A stretch of 64,000 bases of DNA, taken from assembly GCF_001886735.1 (NCBI RefSeq), contig NZ_CP018076.1, positions 868,001-932,000 of the forward strand. Reading direction: 5' to 3'. Positions 53,875-62,553 of the stretch are shown here, piece by piece (the stretch's first letter is position 1; each line of letters opens with the position of its first letter). A program made the position numbers and the translations under genes. The notes beneath the pieces are model-generated. The model had not been told where the DNA came from and did not search any database. It worked only from the letters and a program-made list of their open reading frames with translations. This DNA is from Sulfitobacter alexandrii. GTDB lineage: Bacteria; Pseudomonadota; Alphaproteobacteria; Rhodobacterales; Rhodobacteraceae.

Positions 53875-54384
53875 TCAGCTTTCGCTCAGGGCCACCTTCA
53901 TGTCCTTGACTTCGTAGATGACCTCGCCGTCGGCCTCGACGATGCCGTCCGCCACGCCCATGGTCAGCCGGCGGGTCTGCACGGCCTTGGTGAAATCGAT
54001 CTTGTAGGTCAGCATCTTGCGGTCGGGCCGCACCATTCCCTTGAGCTTGACCTCGCCGACACCCAGCGCATACCCGCGCCCCTGCCAGCCGCGCCAGCCG
54101 AGGTTGAAGCCGGTCAGCTGCCACAGGCCGTCCAGACCCAGGCAGCCCGGCATGATGGGGTTTCCGGGAAAGTGACATTCGAAAAACCACAGATCCGGGC
54201 TGATATCGAATTCGGCGGTGATGTGACCCTTGCCATGCGCGCCGCCATCGGCCGAGACATCGGTGATGCGGTCCATCATCAGCATGGGCGGCGCGGGAAG
54301 CTGCGCATTGCCGGGACCGAACAATTCTCCGGCAGCGCATTTCAGCAGTGCGTCCTTGTCGAAACTCGTGGGGTAGTCGGCCAT
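53875..54384 (-). CDS. fabA: 3-hydroxydecanoyl-ACP dehydratase/isomerase
   Basis: Encodes 169 residues from the ATG at 54384. The active-site His is in [27 protein letters not shown] near residue 70, with the Asp in CLGLD. It dehydrates and isomerises the C10 intermediate, the branch point to unsaturated fatty acids, and needs FabB. It lies next to the divergent irr gene, as in other alphaproteobacteria. Confidence 0.95.
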   Translation of the reverse strand: MADYPTSFDKDALLKCAAGELFGPGNAQLPAPPMLMMDRITDVSADGGAHGKGHITAEFDISPDLWFFECHFPGNPIMPGCLGLDGLWQLTGFNLGWRGWQGRGYALGVGEVKLKGMVRPDRKMLTYKIDFTKAVQTRRLTMGVADGIVEADGEVIYEVKDMKVALSES

Positions 54385-54533
54385 GTGTTCGGCTCTCCTG
54401 CTCGGGCTTTGGGCTCCGAGAGGGTCTAGCATCGCCGCCGCGGCTGCCGCAAGGGGCAGGGCGGCCGGCGCGCCCGACAGTCAGGACAACCTGCAGGACG
54501 GCTGGGGAATATCGTTTGAAAATAGGGCGTGAA

Positions 54534-54992
54534 ATGCTTAATACAGTCTCAGAAACAGACAATGGGGCCATAATGGCGCAAGTGCATCAGGATAAAGGTA
54601 CGAAATGGCTGGAGCAGGCCGGCGTCCGCCCGACGCGGCAGCGCGCCATTCTCGCGCGCCTGCTGGTGGGCGACGGCAAGCATCGCCATGTCACCGCCGA
54701 AAGCCTGTTCGAAGCGGCCAAGCGGGAGGGCGACAGCGTTTCCCTCGCCACCGTCTACAACACCCTGCGCGCGTTCTGCGAAGCCGGTCTGCTGCAGGAA
54801 GTGACCGTCGACGGATCTAAGAGCTACTTCGATACCAACACGCATGATCACCCGCATTTCTACTGGGAAGACGACGGCAAGCTGACGGACGCCGCCTCTG
54901 ACCAACTGATCATCTCGAATCTGCCGGATGCCCCCGACGGTGCGGAGATCGCCTCGGTGGATGTCGTGATCCGCCTGCGACGCAAGTCCTGA
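54534..54992 (+). CDS. irr: Iron response regulator Irr (Fur family)
   Basis: About 152 residues from the ATG at 54534 (AGGG upstream); the ATG at 54573 is an alternative. The DNA-binding domain reads VRPTRQRAILARLL and SVSLATVYNTLRAFCEAGLLQE. The dimerisation domain carries a His-rich segment DTNTHDHPHFYWEDDG instead of the Fur zinc ligands. Irr is the heme-responsive iron regulator of alphaproteobacteria, so it may control the imelysin/DHOR iron cluster. It is divergent from fabA. Confidence 0.9.
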   Translation: MLNTVSETDNGAIMAQVHQDKGTKWLEQAGVRPTRQRAILARLLVGDGKHRHVTAESLFEAAKREGDSVSLATVYNTLRAFCEAGLLQEVTVDGSKSYFDTNTHDHPHFYWEDDGKLTDAASDQLIISNLPDAPDGAEIASVDVVIRLRRKS

Positions 54993-55012
54993 TCCGGCAG
55001 GGGCGGGCACCG

Positions 55013-55807
55013 GTGACCCATCCGCTCATTTCCCGAGAACACATCGACGCCTACCAGCGCGACGGCGTGGTGCTGATCAGGGGCTTGTTCGCCGATCATG
55101 TCGAAACGCTGCGCGCCGGCATCGAACGCAACATGGCCGCGCCCGGTCCCTATGCATCCAACAACGACAAGCCGGGCGAGACCGGGCGGTTCTTCGACGA
55201 CTACTGCAACTGGCAGGACATACCCGAATTCCGCGAGGTGATCCTCGGGTCTGACGCGGCGCAGGTCGCGGCGGAACTGATGCAGAGCGAAAGCGCGCAG
55301 CTTTTCCACGATCACGTTCTGGTCAAGGAGCCGGGCACCTCCATGGCGACACCCTGGCATCAGGACGGGCCCTACTACTTCGTCGAGGGGCGCCAGACCC
55401 TCAGCTTCTGGTCGCCGCTCGATCCGGTGCGCGAAGCGTCGCTGCGCTGTGTCGCGGGTTCGCACCTTTGGGACAAGCCGGTCCTGCCTACCCGATGGGT
55501 CAAGGGCGACCCCTTCTTCGATCCGGAACCCTACATGCCCGTGCCCGATCCGGAGGCCGAAGGCATGAAGATTCTTGAATGGGAAATGGCGCCCGGCGAT
55601 GCGGTGGCCTTCAATTTCGGCGTGCTGCACGGTGCACGGGGCAACAGCACCGTGGCGCGGCGACGGGCCTTTTCGCTCAGGCTGGTAGGCGACGACGCCC
55701 GCTATGTCGAGCGGCCCGGCCCGACCTCGCCACCCTTTCCGGGGCATGACATGGTGCCGGGTCAGAAACTGAGAGAGGACTGGTTCCCGGTGCTCTGGCC
55801 CGCCTGA
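55013..55807 (+). CDS. Phytanoyl-CoA dioxygenase-family oxygenase
   Basis: Encodes 264 residues, GTG start at 55013 with a G-rich upstream. The Fe(II) facial triad shows as HQDGPYYF near residue 119 (His-x-Asp) and a later His in FGVLHGARGNS near residue 205, with an Arg for 2-oxoglutarate in ARRRAFSLRLVG. It hydroxylates an unknown substrate. It begins 20 bases after irr, so iron-dependent expression with irr is possible. Confidence 0.87.
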   Translation: MTHPLISREHIDAYQRDGVVLIRGLFADHVETLRAGIERNMAAPGPYASNNDKPGETGRFFDDYCNWQDIPEFREVILGSDAAQVAAELMQSESAQLFHDHVLVKEPGTSMATPWHQDGPYYFVEGRQTLSFWSPLDPVREASLRCVAGSHLWDKPVLPTRWVKGDPFFDPEPYMPVPDPEAEGMKILEWEMAPGDAVAFNFGVLHGARGNSTVARRRAFSLRLVGDDARYVERPGPTSPPFPGHDMVPGQKLREDWFPVLWPA

Positions 55808-55823
55808 CACGATCCGGACCGGT

Positions 55824-56693
55824 TCAGAACCACTGTCCGGGTTCCATCAGCCCCAAATCCAGCAACTGACGTGAATGCCATTCGAACGGCGCGGAGTTGT
55901 GCCATTTGAAGGTGTCGATCTCGTGCCGGCTGCCGGGATTGCTTTTCAAGGCCTTGGCGGTGCGAAAGGAACAGATCGCCGCCGTGATGTTGTGATGCCA
56001 CGGGCAGGCGTAGGTATTGTATTCCTCGTCGTTGAACGTGTGGTCCCAGCGCAGCCGCAGTCCCTTCTTCGCGCGGAACAGCGCGATGCGGTCTATCTTG
56101 CGGCGCACCGCGGGGACGTGTTCCTCGAACCGCCAGCGCAGGCCGCCGAAGAAGTCGAGCTGCCTTTCCTTAGGGTGGCCGTGGTTCGTTTCGTCAGGCC
56201 GCGCAAGCGCGTAGTATCCCGACCGGTCCATGTGCGCCTGATCCAGCGATACCGCGTTGGGATACCGCGACAGGTCTTCGGCATAGAGGTCGACGACGTA
56301 GGTCAGCATCGCATCCCGGCGTTCCTCGCCATGAAAGGCGAGCAATTCGATGACGTTGCGTGTCTCGCAGAACGGGTGGAACAGGTATTCCGCGTTGAAG
56401 CAGTAATACAGCCATTGCCCCGGCACCGCCTCGATCATCCGGTTGACGGCGTCCTCCATCGCACCTTCGGCGCTCGTTTCATAATCCACTCGCAGGACCG
56501 TGTCCTGAAGGTCGCGAGGCAGGTCGAACAGGTCGGGCATCAGGGCGATCACGCTGGTGAAACCCGCCTGCTGATGGTGCCGCAGCGTGGTCGCCACCTC
56601 GACGTCGTCCTCGACCATGATGATCGCCACCGGCCCCTTGGCCAGCGCGGCGGCATTCTCCTTGATCATGGCGGTCAGGCTGGCGTACTGCAT
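55824..56693 (-). CDS. Glycosyltransferase family 2-like protein
   Basis: Encodes 289 residues. GPVAIIMVEDDVEVATTLRHH near residue 20 and PGQWLYYCFNAEYLFHPF near residue 92 recall roseobacter proteins grouped with family 2-like glycosyltransferases. A clear DxD metal motif is less certain (VEDDVE). It is charged and soluble. Donor and acceptor are unknown. It converges on the phytanoyl-CoA dioxygenase-like gene. Confidence 0.6.
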   Translation of the reverse strand: MQYASLTAMIKENAAALAKGPVAIIMVEDDVEVATTLRHHQQAGFTSVIALMPDLFDLPRDLQDTVLRVDYETSAEGAMEDAVNRMIEAVPGQWLYYCFNAEYLFHPFCETRNVIELLAFHGEERRDAMLTYVVDLYAEDLSRYPNAVSLDQAHMDRSGYYALARPDETNHGHPKERQLDFFGGLRWRFEEHVPAVRRKIDRIALFRAKKGLRLRWDHTFNDEEYNTYACPWHHNITAAICSFRTAKALKSNPGSRHEIDTFKWHNSAPFEWHSRQLLDLGLMEPGQWF

Positions 56694-56802
56694 GCGCTCG
56701 CTCGTTGTGGTTTTGTGCCGCAGAATCGGTTAATTCCCGGTGCATTGCAAGCCTTGCCGCGCCCTGTTAGACGACACTCTCTCCCGCACCAGGACAGAAC
56801 CG

Positions 56803-58101
56803 ATGACCAAGAAGCTCTTTATCAAGACCTACGGCTGTCAGATGAACGTCTACGACAGCGAACGCATGGCCGAGGCGCTGGGCGGGCAGGGATACGTCGA
56901 AACGGCCACGCCCGAAGACGCGGACATGATCCTGCTCAACACCTGCCACATCCGCGAGAAGGCCGCGGAAAAGGTATACTCCGAGCTGGGCCGGCTGAAG
57001 CCGCTCAAGGAGCTGAACCCGGAACTCAAGATCGGCGTGGCAGGCTGTGTCGCCCAGGCGGAGGGAGAGGAGATCATGCGCCGCCAGCCCGCCGTTGACC
57101 TGGTCGTCGGCCCGCAGACCTACCACCGCCTGCCCGAGATGGAGGCGCGGGTGCGGTCGGGCCTGCCGGCGCTGGACACCGATTTCCCGGCGGAGGACAA
57201 GTTCGATCATCTGAAGGGCCGTCCGAAAGCCCGGCGCGCGCCCGCCGCGTTTCTCACGGTGCAGGAAGGCTGCGACAAGTTCTGCGCCTTCTGCGTCGTG
57301 CCCTATACCCGCGGCGCCGAAGTGTCGCGCCCCGCGGCCCGCGTGCTGGAGGAAGCCCGCGACCTCGTGGAACGGGGCGTGCGGGAGGTGACGCTGCTGG
57401 GCCAGAACGTCAACGCCTACCACGGCGGCATGACACTGGCCGGCCTGATCCGGGAGCTCGCTCGCATCGACGGGCTGGAGCGTATCCGCTACACCACCAG
57501 CCACCCCAATGACATGGGCGACGATCTGATCGCGGCGCATGCCGAGGTGGAAGAACTGATGCCCTACCTTCACCTGCCCGTGCAATCGGGCAGCGACCGC
57601 ATTCTCAAGCGGATGAACCGCAGCCATACGGCGGAAAGCTACCTGCAGCTGATCGAACGCATCCGCGTCGCGCGGCCCGACATCGTGCTGTCAGGCGATT
57701 TCATCGTGGGTTTCCCGGAAGAGACGGATGCGGATTTCGAGGCGACGATGGAGCTGGTCCGGCAGGTGCGCTACGGCTACGCGTTCTCGTTCAAGTATTC
57801 GTCGCGCCCCGGCACACCGGCGGCGGAACGGCCCGGCGTCGACCCGGACGTGGCGGATGACCGGCTGCAACGGTTGCAGGCGTTGATCACCGAACACCAG
57901 CGCGAGATCCAGGACAGCATGGTCGGACGCGAGATGGACGTTCTCGTGGAAAAGCCGGGGCGCAACCCCGGCCAGATGATCGGCAAGTCGCCCTATCTGC
58001 ACTCCGTCCATATCGAGGGCGGCACGGCCGCGGTGGGCGACATCGCGCGGGTCAGGATCCTGGACGCCAAGACCAATTCGCTGGGCGGCGTCCAGGTCTG
58101 A
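56803..58101 (+). CDS. miaB: tRNA-2-methylthio-N6-dimethylallyladenosine synthase
   Basis: About 432 residues from the ATG at 56803 (AGGA upstream). The N-terminal methylthiotransferase domain starts [18 protein letters not shown]. The radical-SAM cluster cysteines are in [17 protein letters not shown] near residue 155, and a TRAM domain ends the protein. It adds the methylthio group to A37 of tRNAs that read UNN codons. Three further cysteines for the auxiliary cluster (YGC, NTC, GCV) are present. Confidence 0.95.
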   Translation: MTKKLFIKTYGCQMNVYDSERMAEALGGQGYVETATPEDADMILLNTCHIREKAAEKVYSELGRLKPLKELNPELKIGVAGCVAQAEGEEIMRRQPAVDLVVGPQTYHRLPEMEARVRSGLPALDTDFPAEDKFDHLKGRPKARRAPAAFLTVQEGCDKFCAFCVVPYTRGAEVSRPAARVLEEARDLVERGVREVTLLGQNVNAYHGGMTLAGLIRELARIDGLERIRYTTSHPNDMGDDLIAAHAEVEELMPYLHLPVQSGSDRILKRMNRSHTAESYLQLIERIRVARPDIVLSGDFIVGFPEETDADFEATMELVRQVRYGYAFSFKYSSRPGTPAAERPGVDPDVADDRLQRLQALITEHQREIQDSMVGREMDVLVEKPGRNPGQMIGKSPYLHSVHIEGGTAAVGDIARVRILDAKTNSLGGVQV

Positions 58102-58108
58102 GCCCGTT

Positions 58109-58459
58109 TCAGTAGTTGTGGCGGCGGTGCGAGCCGGGATCGGCCCAGATCCGCTCCATCGTCTCTTTCATCGCGTCGGGACGGCCGACAAGGTTCTTGT
58201 CCCGGCAGATGCGCGTCGCGATGGCATCCGCGGTGGAAAAGTCGTAGCCGACGGAGACAAGGCTATCGACGAACACCGCGTTCGGGCGGTCCCAGATGAC
58301 CTCGTTCCACGGGCCGCGCCAGCAGCTCACCACGATCCGGTTTCCCGACGGGCCGTAGTTGCCATAGTGATAGCTGTAGGTCTTGTGTCTCTTGTGGTCC
58401 GCGGCAGCCGGTACGGCCACGGCGGCCACGATGGCAGCCAGTACAATTTTCTTGATCAT
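58109..58459 (-). CDS. Small secreted protein of unknown function
   Basis: Encodes 116 residues with a signal peptide (MIKKIVLAAIVAAVAVPAAA). The mature part is His/Tyr-rich near its start (DHKRHKTYSYHYGNYGP), with two cysteines (VSCWRGPW and TRICRDKN) that may pair. No family is recognised. It converges on miaB with seven bases between the stops. A short ORF ends immediately upstream of its start codon. Confidence 0.68.
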   Translation of the reverse strand: MIKKIVLAAIVAAVAVPAAADHKRHKTYSYHYGNYGPSGNRIVVSCWRGPWNEVIWDRPNAVFVDSLVSVGYDFSTADAIATRICRDKNLVGRPDAMKETMERIWADPGSHRRHNY

Positions 58460-59033
58460 TTACCACACCCCGGTGTTGTGGCCGAACGGCTCGGCCTTGC
58501 AGATAGTCCACTTCAGCCCCATGAGATGCGGATGGCAGTCCGTGCGGCTGACGTTGAACGGCATGATACGACGATTAAGGCACGGCGGAGCTAATTCAAG
58601 ACAATTTTTGGGCGTTTGCGCGCAGTTGGGAAACAATGCCTCCACCTTTCCGTGCATTGTCACGCCAGCGGTATCAATGACGCGAAAACCACCTGACCGG
58701 CGCCTGTTTCTGCCCGGCGACTGATACCGTTTTCACCCCGCCGGTCAATCGGCGCCAGCCCCGGCGGTCGGATCGTCCCGCGGCCTTTCAGGGCCCCGTA
58801 TGACACCAGTTGGCCCCCATGGCGGCGCGGCGCGGCGGCGGCCTGGGAAACCGGCATTCCGTTCAAACCTGAAATTATCAGGCTATTTCATTGTTTGCGC
58901 GGCGAAAACCGCCCCAATTCGAGTCATACCCGCTTCACAGCCGATGAAAACTTTCCTAACCTCGCGGTATCTGCTGGGCCCTGTGGATCTGCTGTGCGGG
59001 GCTCTCTTGGGGGAATAATAAAGGAAAATAGCT
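58460..59033 (+). other. Intergenic region upstream of the OmpA-family gene
   Basis: These 574 bases hold no convincing gene. A 34-codon ORF on the minus strand (58460-58564) abuts the start of the secreted-protein gene and is the only candidate. The stretch 58860-58980 is relatively AT-rich and faces the OmpA-family gene, so its promoter is probably there. A GGTATCA / TGATACC pair at 58670-58728 brackets a 45-base spacer. Confidence 0.4.
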
Positions 59034-59609
59034 GTGGTGAACTTCATCTCCAAAGCGATCCGCACCGTGGCGAGCCTGTCGCTGGTGGCGGCACTCGCCT
59101 TGCACGCGTCAGCTGCCGACGCGCAAACCCGGTCGCAGGAGGGCCGCGACAAGGGGGTCTACATCCCGACCATCTGGGTCGACCCGGACGGCTGCGAACA
59201 CTGGGTCATGGACGACGGTGCGGAAGGCTACATGTCGCCTCATGTCACGCGCCAGGGGATCCCGGTGTGCCGGCGGGGCAATGTCTGCGGCGTGATGAAC
59301 ACGGACCAGTTCTTCGCCACCGACAGCTACCGCATCCACAAGGCGGGCCGCGCAAGGCTTCTGAACTTCTTCCAGACCACCGGTGCGGTCAGCTACATCA
59401 TTACCGGCCACACCGACAGCCGCGCCTCCGATGCCTACAACATGCGGCTGAGCTACAACCGCGCCAACGCCGTCGCCTCGATTGCCAACCAGGCGGGCGC
59501 GCGCATCGCGGACGTGCGCGGCTACGGAGAGCGGATGCCGGCGGCATCCAACAACACCGCCGCAGGCATGGCCAAGAACCGCCGCGTCGAAATCATCTGC
59601 ATTCGCTGA
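59034..59609 (+). CDS. OmpA-family envelope protein with two-Cys module
   Basis: Encodes 191 residues, GTG start with AAGGAAA upstream. A signal peptide ends near residue 30. Residues 47-79 form the two-cysteine module (C54 and C79) also seen at 1098 and 59622. The C-terminal OmpA-like domain (YIITGHTDSRASDAYNMRLS, then YGERMPAASNN and NRRVEI) binds peptidoglycan in known proteins. It has no beta-barrel. It is followed 12 bases later by a lipoprotein with the same module. Confidence 0.85.
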   Translation: MVNFISKAIRTVASLSLVAALALHASAADAQTRSQEGRDKGVYIPTIWVDPDGCEHWVMDDGAEGYMSPHVTRQGIPVCRRGNVCGVMNTDQFFATDSYRIHKAGRARLLNFFQTTGAVSYIITGHTDSRASDAYNMRLSYNRANAVASIANQAGARIADVRGYGERMPAASNNTAAGMAKNRRVEIICIR

Positions 59610-59621
59610 GGGGACAGTCAC

Positions 59622-59945
59622 GTGATCAAAACGAAAATTCTTCTTGTGACCCTCTGCGGTTTCGGCCTGTCGGCCTGCGCCGACTACGAGGGCGCGCTGG
59701 GCCGGGGCTATCCGTCCGACAAATCCATCGACCGCGGCATCGACCGCAAGCACCTCAGCCAGCTTCAGGCGGGGATCTGGGTCGATCCGAACGGCTGCGA
59801 CCACTGGATCATCGACGACGGGGTCGAAGGCTACCTGTCGCAGCGGCTGGACAAGTACGGCAAGCCGGTCTGCTCCGGCGTGGCACCGCCGAACCACACC
59901 GTCAGTGACTTCAAAGGCGGCTCCACCATCCCGGATCCGAACTGA
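59622..59945 (+). CDS. Lipoprotein with the same two-Cys module
   Basis: Encodes 107 residues, GTG start. The lipobox GLSAC at residues 15-19 marks a lipoprotein. Residues 52-84 repeat the module of the preceding protein (IWVDPNGCDHWIIDDGVEGY and KPVC), with C59 and C84. The C-terminus is short and polar. The two genes form an operon that ends at a clear terminator. It probably arose by duplication of the neighbour's N-terminal part. Confidence 0.78.
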   Translation: MIKTKILLVTLCGFGLSACADYEGALGRGYPSDKSIDRGIDRKHLSQLQAGIWVDPNGCDHWIIDDGVEGYLSQRLDKYGKPVCSGVAPPNHTVSDFKGGSTIPDPN

Positions 59946-59970
59946 TTTGACCTTTCGTGGCGCGATATCG

Positions 59971-60001
59971 GGGCCGGCGTGTTGCACACGCCGGCCCTTT
60001 T
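59971..60001 (+). terminator. Rho-independent terminator after the OmpA/lipoprotein pair
   Basis: Eleven-base stem GGGCCGGCGTG / CACGCCGGCCC, five-base loop, then four Ts. Confidence 0.88.
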
Positions 60002-60062
60002 CCTATGCTTGTCACAACCGAGTCTGCCACTTCGGCCTCGTACCTCAACCAAGGAGCCTCCC

Positions 60063-61073
60063 TTGTCCCCAAGCGACCTGACCACTGCGCCGGATGCCCC
60101 GGTGGACCGTGTGCTGGAATTTCCCGACAACCGCCTGCTGATCGACCTCTGCGGCCCTTTCGACGCGCATCTTGCCTCGATCGAGAACGCGCTGGAGGTG
60201 CAGATCGTGCGCCGCGGCAATCACCTGAGCGTGCTGGGCGAAGCCGACGCCGCCGATCGCGCCGCCGCGCTGCTCAACACGCTCTACGCCCGGCTCGAGG
60301 GCGGACGGTCGGTGGAACCGGCGGACATCGACAGCGCCCTGCGCATGGGCGGGTCCGAGGCCGGCACGGGGGTGCGGGCAGGCGACCAGATCGAGATGCA
60401 GATCGGCGAAACGGTCGAGATCCACACCCGGAAGAAGCGGGTGGAGCCGCGCACCGCCGCTCAGAAGGCCTACGTGCGGTCTCTGTTCGACAACGAGCTG
60501 GCCTTCGGCATCGGACCGGCCGGCACCGGCAAGACCTATCTCGCCGTGGCGGTCGGCGTGTCGATGTTCATCGGCGGGCACGTGGACCGCATCATCCTCA
60601 GCCGCCCCGCGGTGGAGGCGGGGGAGAAACTGGGCTACCTGCCCGGTGACATGAAGGACAAGGTCGATCCCTACATGCAGCCGCTCTACGACGCCTTGAA
60701 CGACTTCCTGCCGGGCAAGCAACTTGCCAAGCTGCTGGAGGAAAAACGGATCGAGATTGCGCCATTGGCCTTCATGCGCGGCCGCACGCTGTCGAACGCG
60801 TTTGTCGTACTGGACGAGGCGCAGAACGCGACATCGATGCAGATGAAGATGTTTCTGACCCGTCTGGGCGAAGGGTCGCGCATGGTCATTACCGGCGACC
60901 GGACGCAGGTCGACCTGCCGCGCGGGGTGCCGTCAGGCCTTGCGGATGCGGAGCGGCTGCTGAAATCGATCCCCAAGATCAGCTTCAACTACTTCACGTC
61001 CAAGGACGTGGTACGGCACCCGCTGGTGGCGGCCATCATCGAAGCCTACGAGGCAGACCTGGGCACCGGGTGA
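60063..61073 (+). CDS. PhoH-family ATPase
   Basis: About 336 residues. No ATG or GTG fits, but TTG at 60063 has a strong AAGGAG site seven bases upstream, so TTG is the likely start. The Walker A loop is GIGPAGTGKTYLAV near residue 150, the Walker B is FVVLDEAQNAT near residue 247, and TGDRTQVDLP is the third motif. PhoH proteins are RNA-binding ATPases linked to ribosome maturation. It leads the cluster with ybeY, the CorC-like gene and lnt. Confidence 0.91.
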   Translation: MSPSDLTTAPDAPVDRVLEFPDNRLLIDLCGPFDAHLASIENALEVQIVRRGNHLSVLGEADAADRAAALLNTLYARLEGGRSVEPADIDSALRMGGSEAGTGVRAGDQIEMQIGETVEIHTRKKRVEPRTAAQKAYVRSLFDNELAFGIGPAGTGKTYLAVAVGVSMFIGGHVDRIILSRPAVEAGEKLGYLPGDMKDKVDPYMQPLYDALNDFLPGKQLAKLLEEKRIEIAPLAFMRGRTLSNAFVVLDEAQNATSMQMKMFLTRLGEGSRMVITGDRTQVDLPRGVPSGLADAERLLKSIPKISFNYFTSKDVVRHPLVAAIIEAYEADLGTG

Positions 61074-61115
61074 TGCACAGCACTGCCCTTGGCCTGCCTG
61101 CGCGGAACGAACGCG

Positions 61116-61619
61116 GTGGATGAACTTTCCGTGATAATCGAGGATGCGCGCTGGGAGGCGCTGGACCTCGACTCCCTCGCGGCAAAAGCGATCGGCGCGG
61201 CGCTGGCGGATCGTGGTCTGGACCCCGACGGCTGCGAGGTCACCGTGCTGGCCTGCGACGACGACCGCATCGCGGTCCTGAACGGCGACTTCCGCGACAA
61301 GCCGGTTCCGACCAACGTGCTGAGCTGGCCCGCCGAGGACCGCGCGCCCGGCACGCCCGGCGATATTCCGCGCCCGCCCCGGCCGGGCATTGACGGGCTG
61401 TGCGAACTCGGCGACATCGCGATCAGCTATGACACCTGCGACCGCGAGGCGCAGGCGGCGCGCAGGCCGATGTCGGAACATGTTGCGCATCTGCTCGTTC
61501 ACGGTGTGCTGCATCTTTTGGGCTACGACCACGAAACCGATGCCGACGCGGCCCTTATGGAGGGGCTCGAGGTCAAAATACTTGGCAAAATGGGTCTGGA
61601 TGACCCATATAGGGAATGA
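61116..61619 (+). CDS. ybeY: Endoribonuclease YbeY
   Basis: About 167 residues from the GTG at 61116; a TTG at 61089 is the alternative start. The metal motif HLLVHGVLHLLGYDHETDADA near residue 132 contains the three His of YbeY. NGDFRDKPVPTNVLSWP is the other signature. It is a zinc-dependent RNase for 16S rRNA 3'-end maturation and 70S quality control. It lies between phoH and corC as in most alphaproteobacteria. Confidence 0.93.
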   Translation: MDELSVIIEDARWEALDLDSLAAKAIGAALADRGLDPDGCEVTVLACDDDRIAVLNGDFRDKPVPTNVLSWPAEDRAPGTPGDIPRPPRPGIDGLCELGDIAISYDTCDREAQAARRPMSEHVAHLLVHGVLHLLGYDHETDADAALMEGLEVKILGKMGLDDPYRE

Positions 61620-61626
61620 AGGGGCG

Positions 61627-62553
61627 ATGCCCGATACTCTTAGACAGGACCCAATGGGCGACACAGACGGATCTTCTACCGCAGCGCATAGCGCGCTTGA
61701 CGAAGAAAATTTCGAGGAACACGACGACAGCCACGCCAGACAGGGCAGCTTTTTCTCGCGTGTGATCGGGGCGCTCAGCCCCTCGGATTCAGATGAGGAC
61801 GACGATGTGACGCCACCACCGGTGGATCGTGTCAGCACGCGCGGGATGATGAACCTGCGTCGCATGCGGGTCGACGACGTGTCGATCCCCAAGGCGGACA
61901 TCATCGCCGTCCCCGTGACGGCATCGCTGGACGAGCTGGTCGAGGTGTTCAAGGACAGCGGCATGACCCGCCTGCCGGTCTACGACGGCACCCTCGACAG
62001 CCCCGTCGGCATGGCCCACCTCAAGGATCTCGCGCTGCAATACGGCTTCAACGGTCACGGTCACGATTTCGACATGGCCAGCATGCTGCGCCCCCTGCTG
62101 TTCGTACCGCCGAGCATGACCATCGGCGTGCTTCTGACCAAGATGCAGACCGAACGCCGCCACATGGCGCTCGTGATCGACGAATATGGCGGCGTGGACG
62201 GTCTCGTGACCATCGAGGATCTGATCGAACAGGTCATCGGGGAAATCGAGGACGAACACGACGTGGACGAGGGCAAGAACTGGACGGTGGAGAAACCCGG
62301 CGTCTACCTCGCCCTGGCAAAGACCCCGCTGGACGAGTTCGAGGCCGAGATCGGTCATTCCCTGACGGACCACGATACCGTGGACGAAGAGGAAATCGAT
62401 ACGCTGGGCGGGCTGGTCTTCATGCTTTCGGGCCGCGTGCCGGCGCGCGGAGAAGTCGTGCTGCACCCCGACGGGCCGGAGTTCGAGGTGATCGAGGCCG
62501 ATCCGCGCCGGATCAAGAGACTGCGGGTACGGACCACCGGAGCTTCGGGATGA
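61627..62553 (+). CDS. CorC/HlyC-family CBS-domain protein
   Basis: About 308 residues from the ATG at 61627; MGDTDG at 61654 is an alternative start. An acidic N-terminus precedes two CBS domains (about residues 85-215, including GMTRLPVYDGTLDSPVGM and VTIEDLIEQVIGEI) and a CorC_HlyC transporter-associated domain. Unlike full CorB/C proteins it has no membrane domain. It is linked to magnesium/cobalt efflux or membrane stress. Its stop overlaps the lnt start (ATGA). Confidence 0.9.
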   Translation: MPDTLRQDPMGDTDGSSTAAHSALDEENFEEHDDSHARQGSFFSRVIGALSPSDSDEDDDVTPPPVDRVSTRGMMNLRRMRVDDVSIPKADIIAVPVTASLDELVEVFKDSGMTRLPVYDGTLDSPVGMAHLKDLALQYGFNGHGHDFDMASMLRPLLFVPPSMTIGVLLTKMQTERRHMALVIDEYGGVDGLVTIEDLIEQVIGEIEDEHDVDEGKNWTVEKPGVYLALAKTPLDEFEAEIGHSLTDHDTVDEEEIDTLGGLVFMLSGRVPARGEVVLHPDGPEFEVIEADPRRIKRLRVRTTGASG

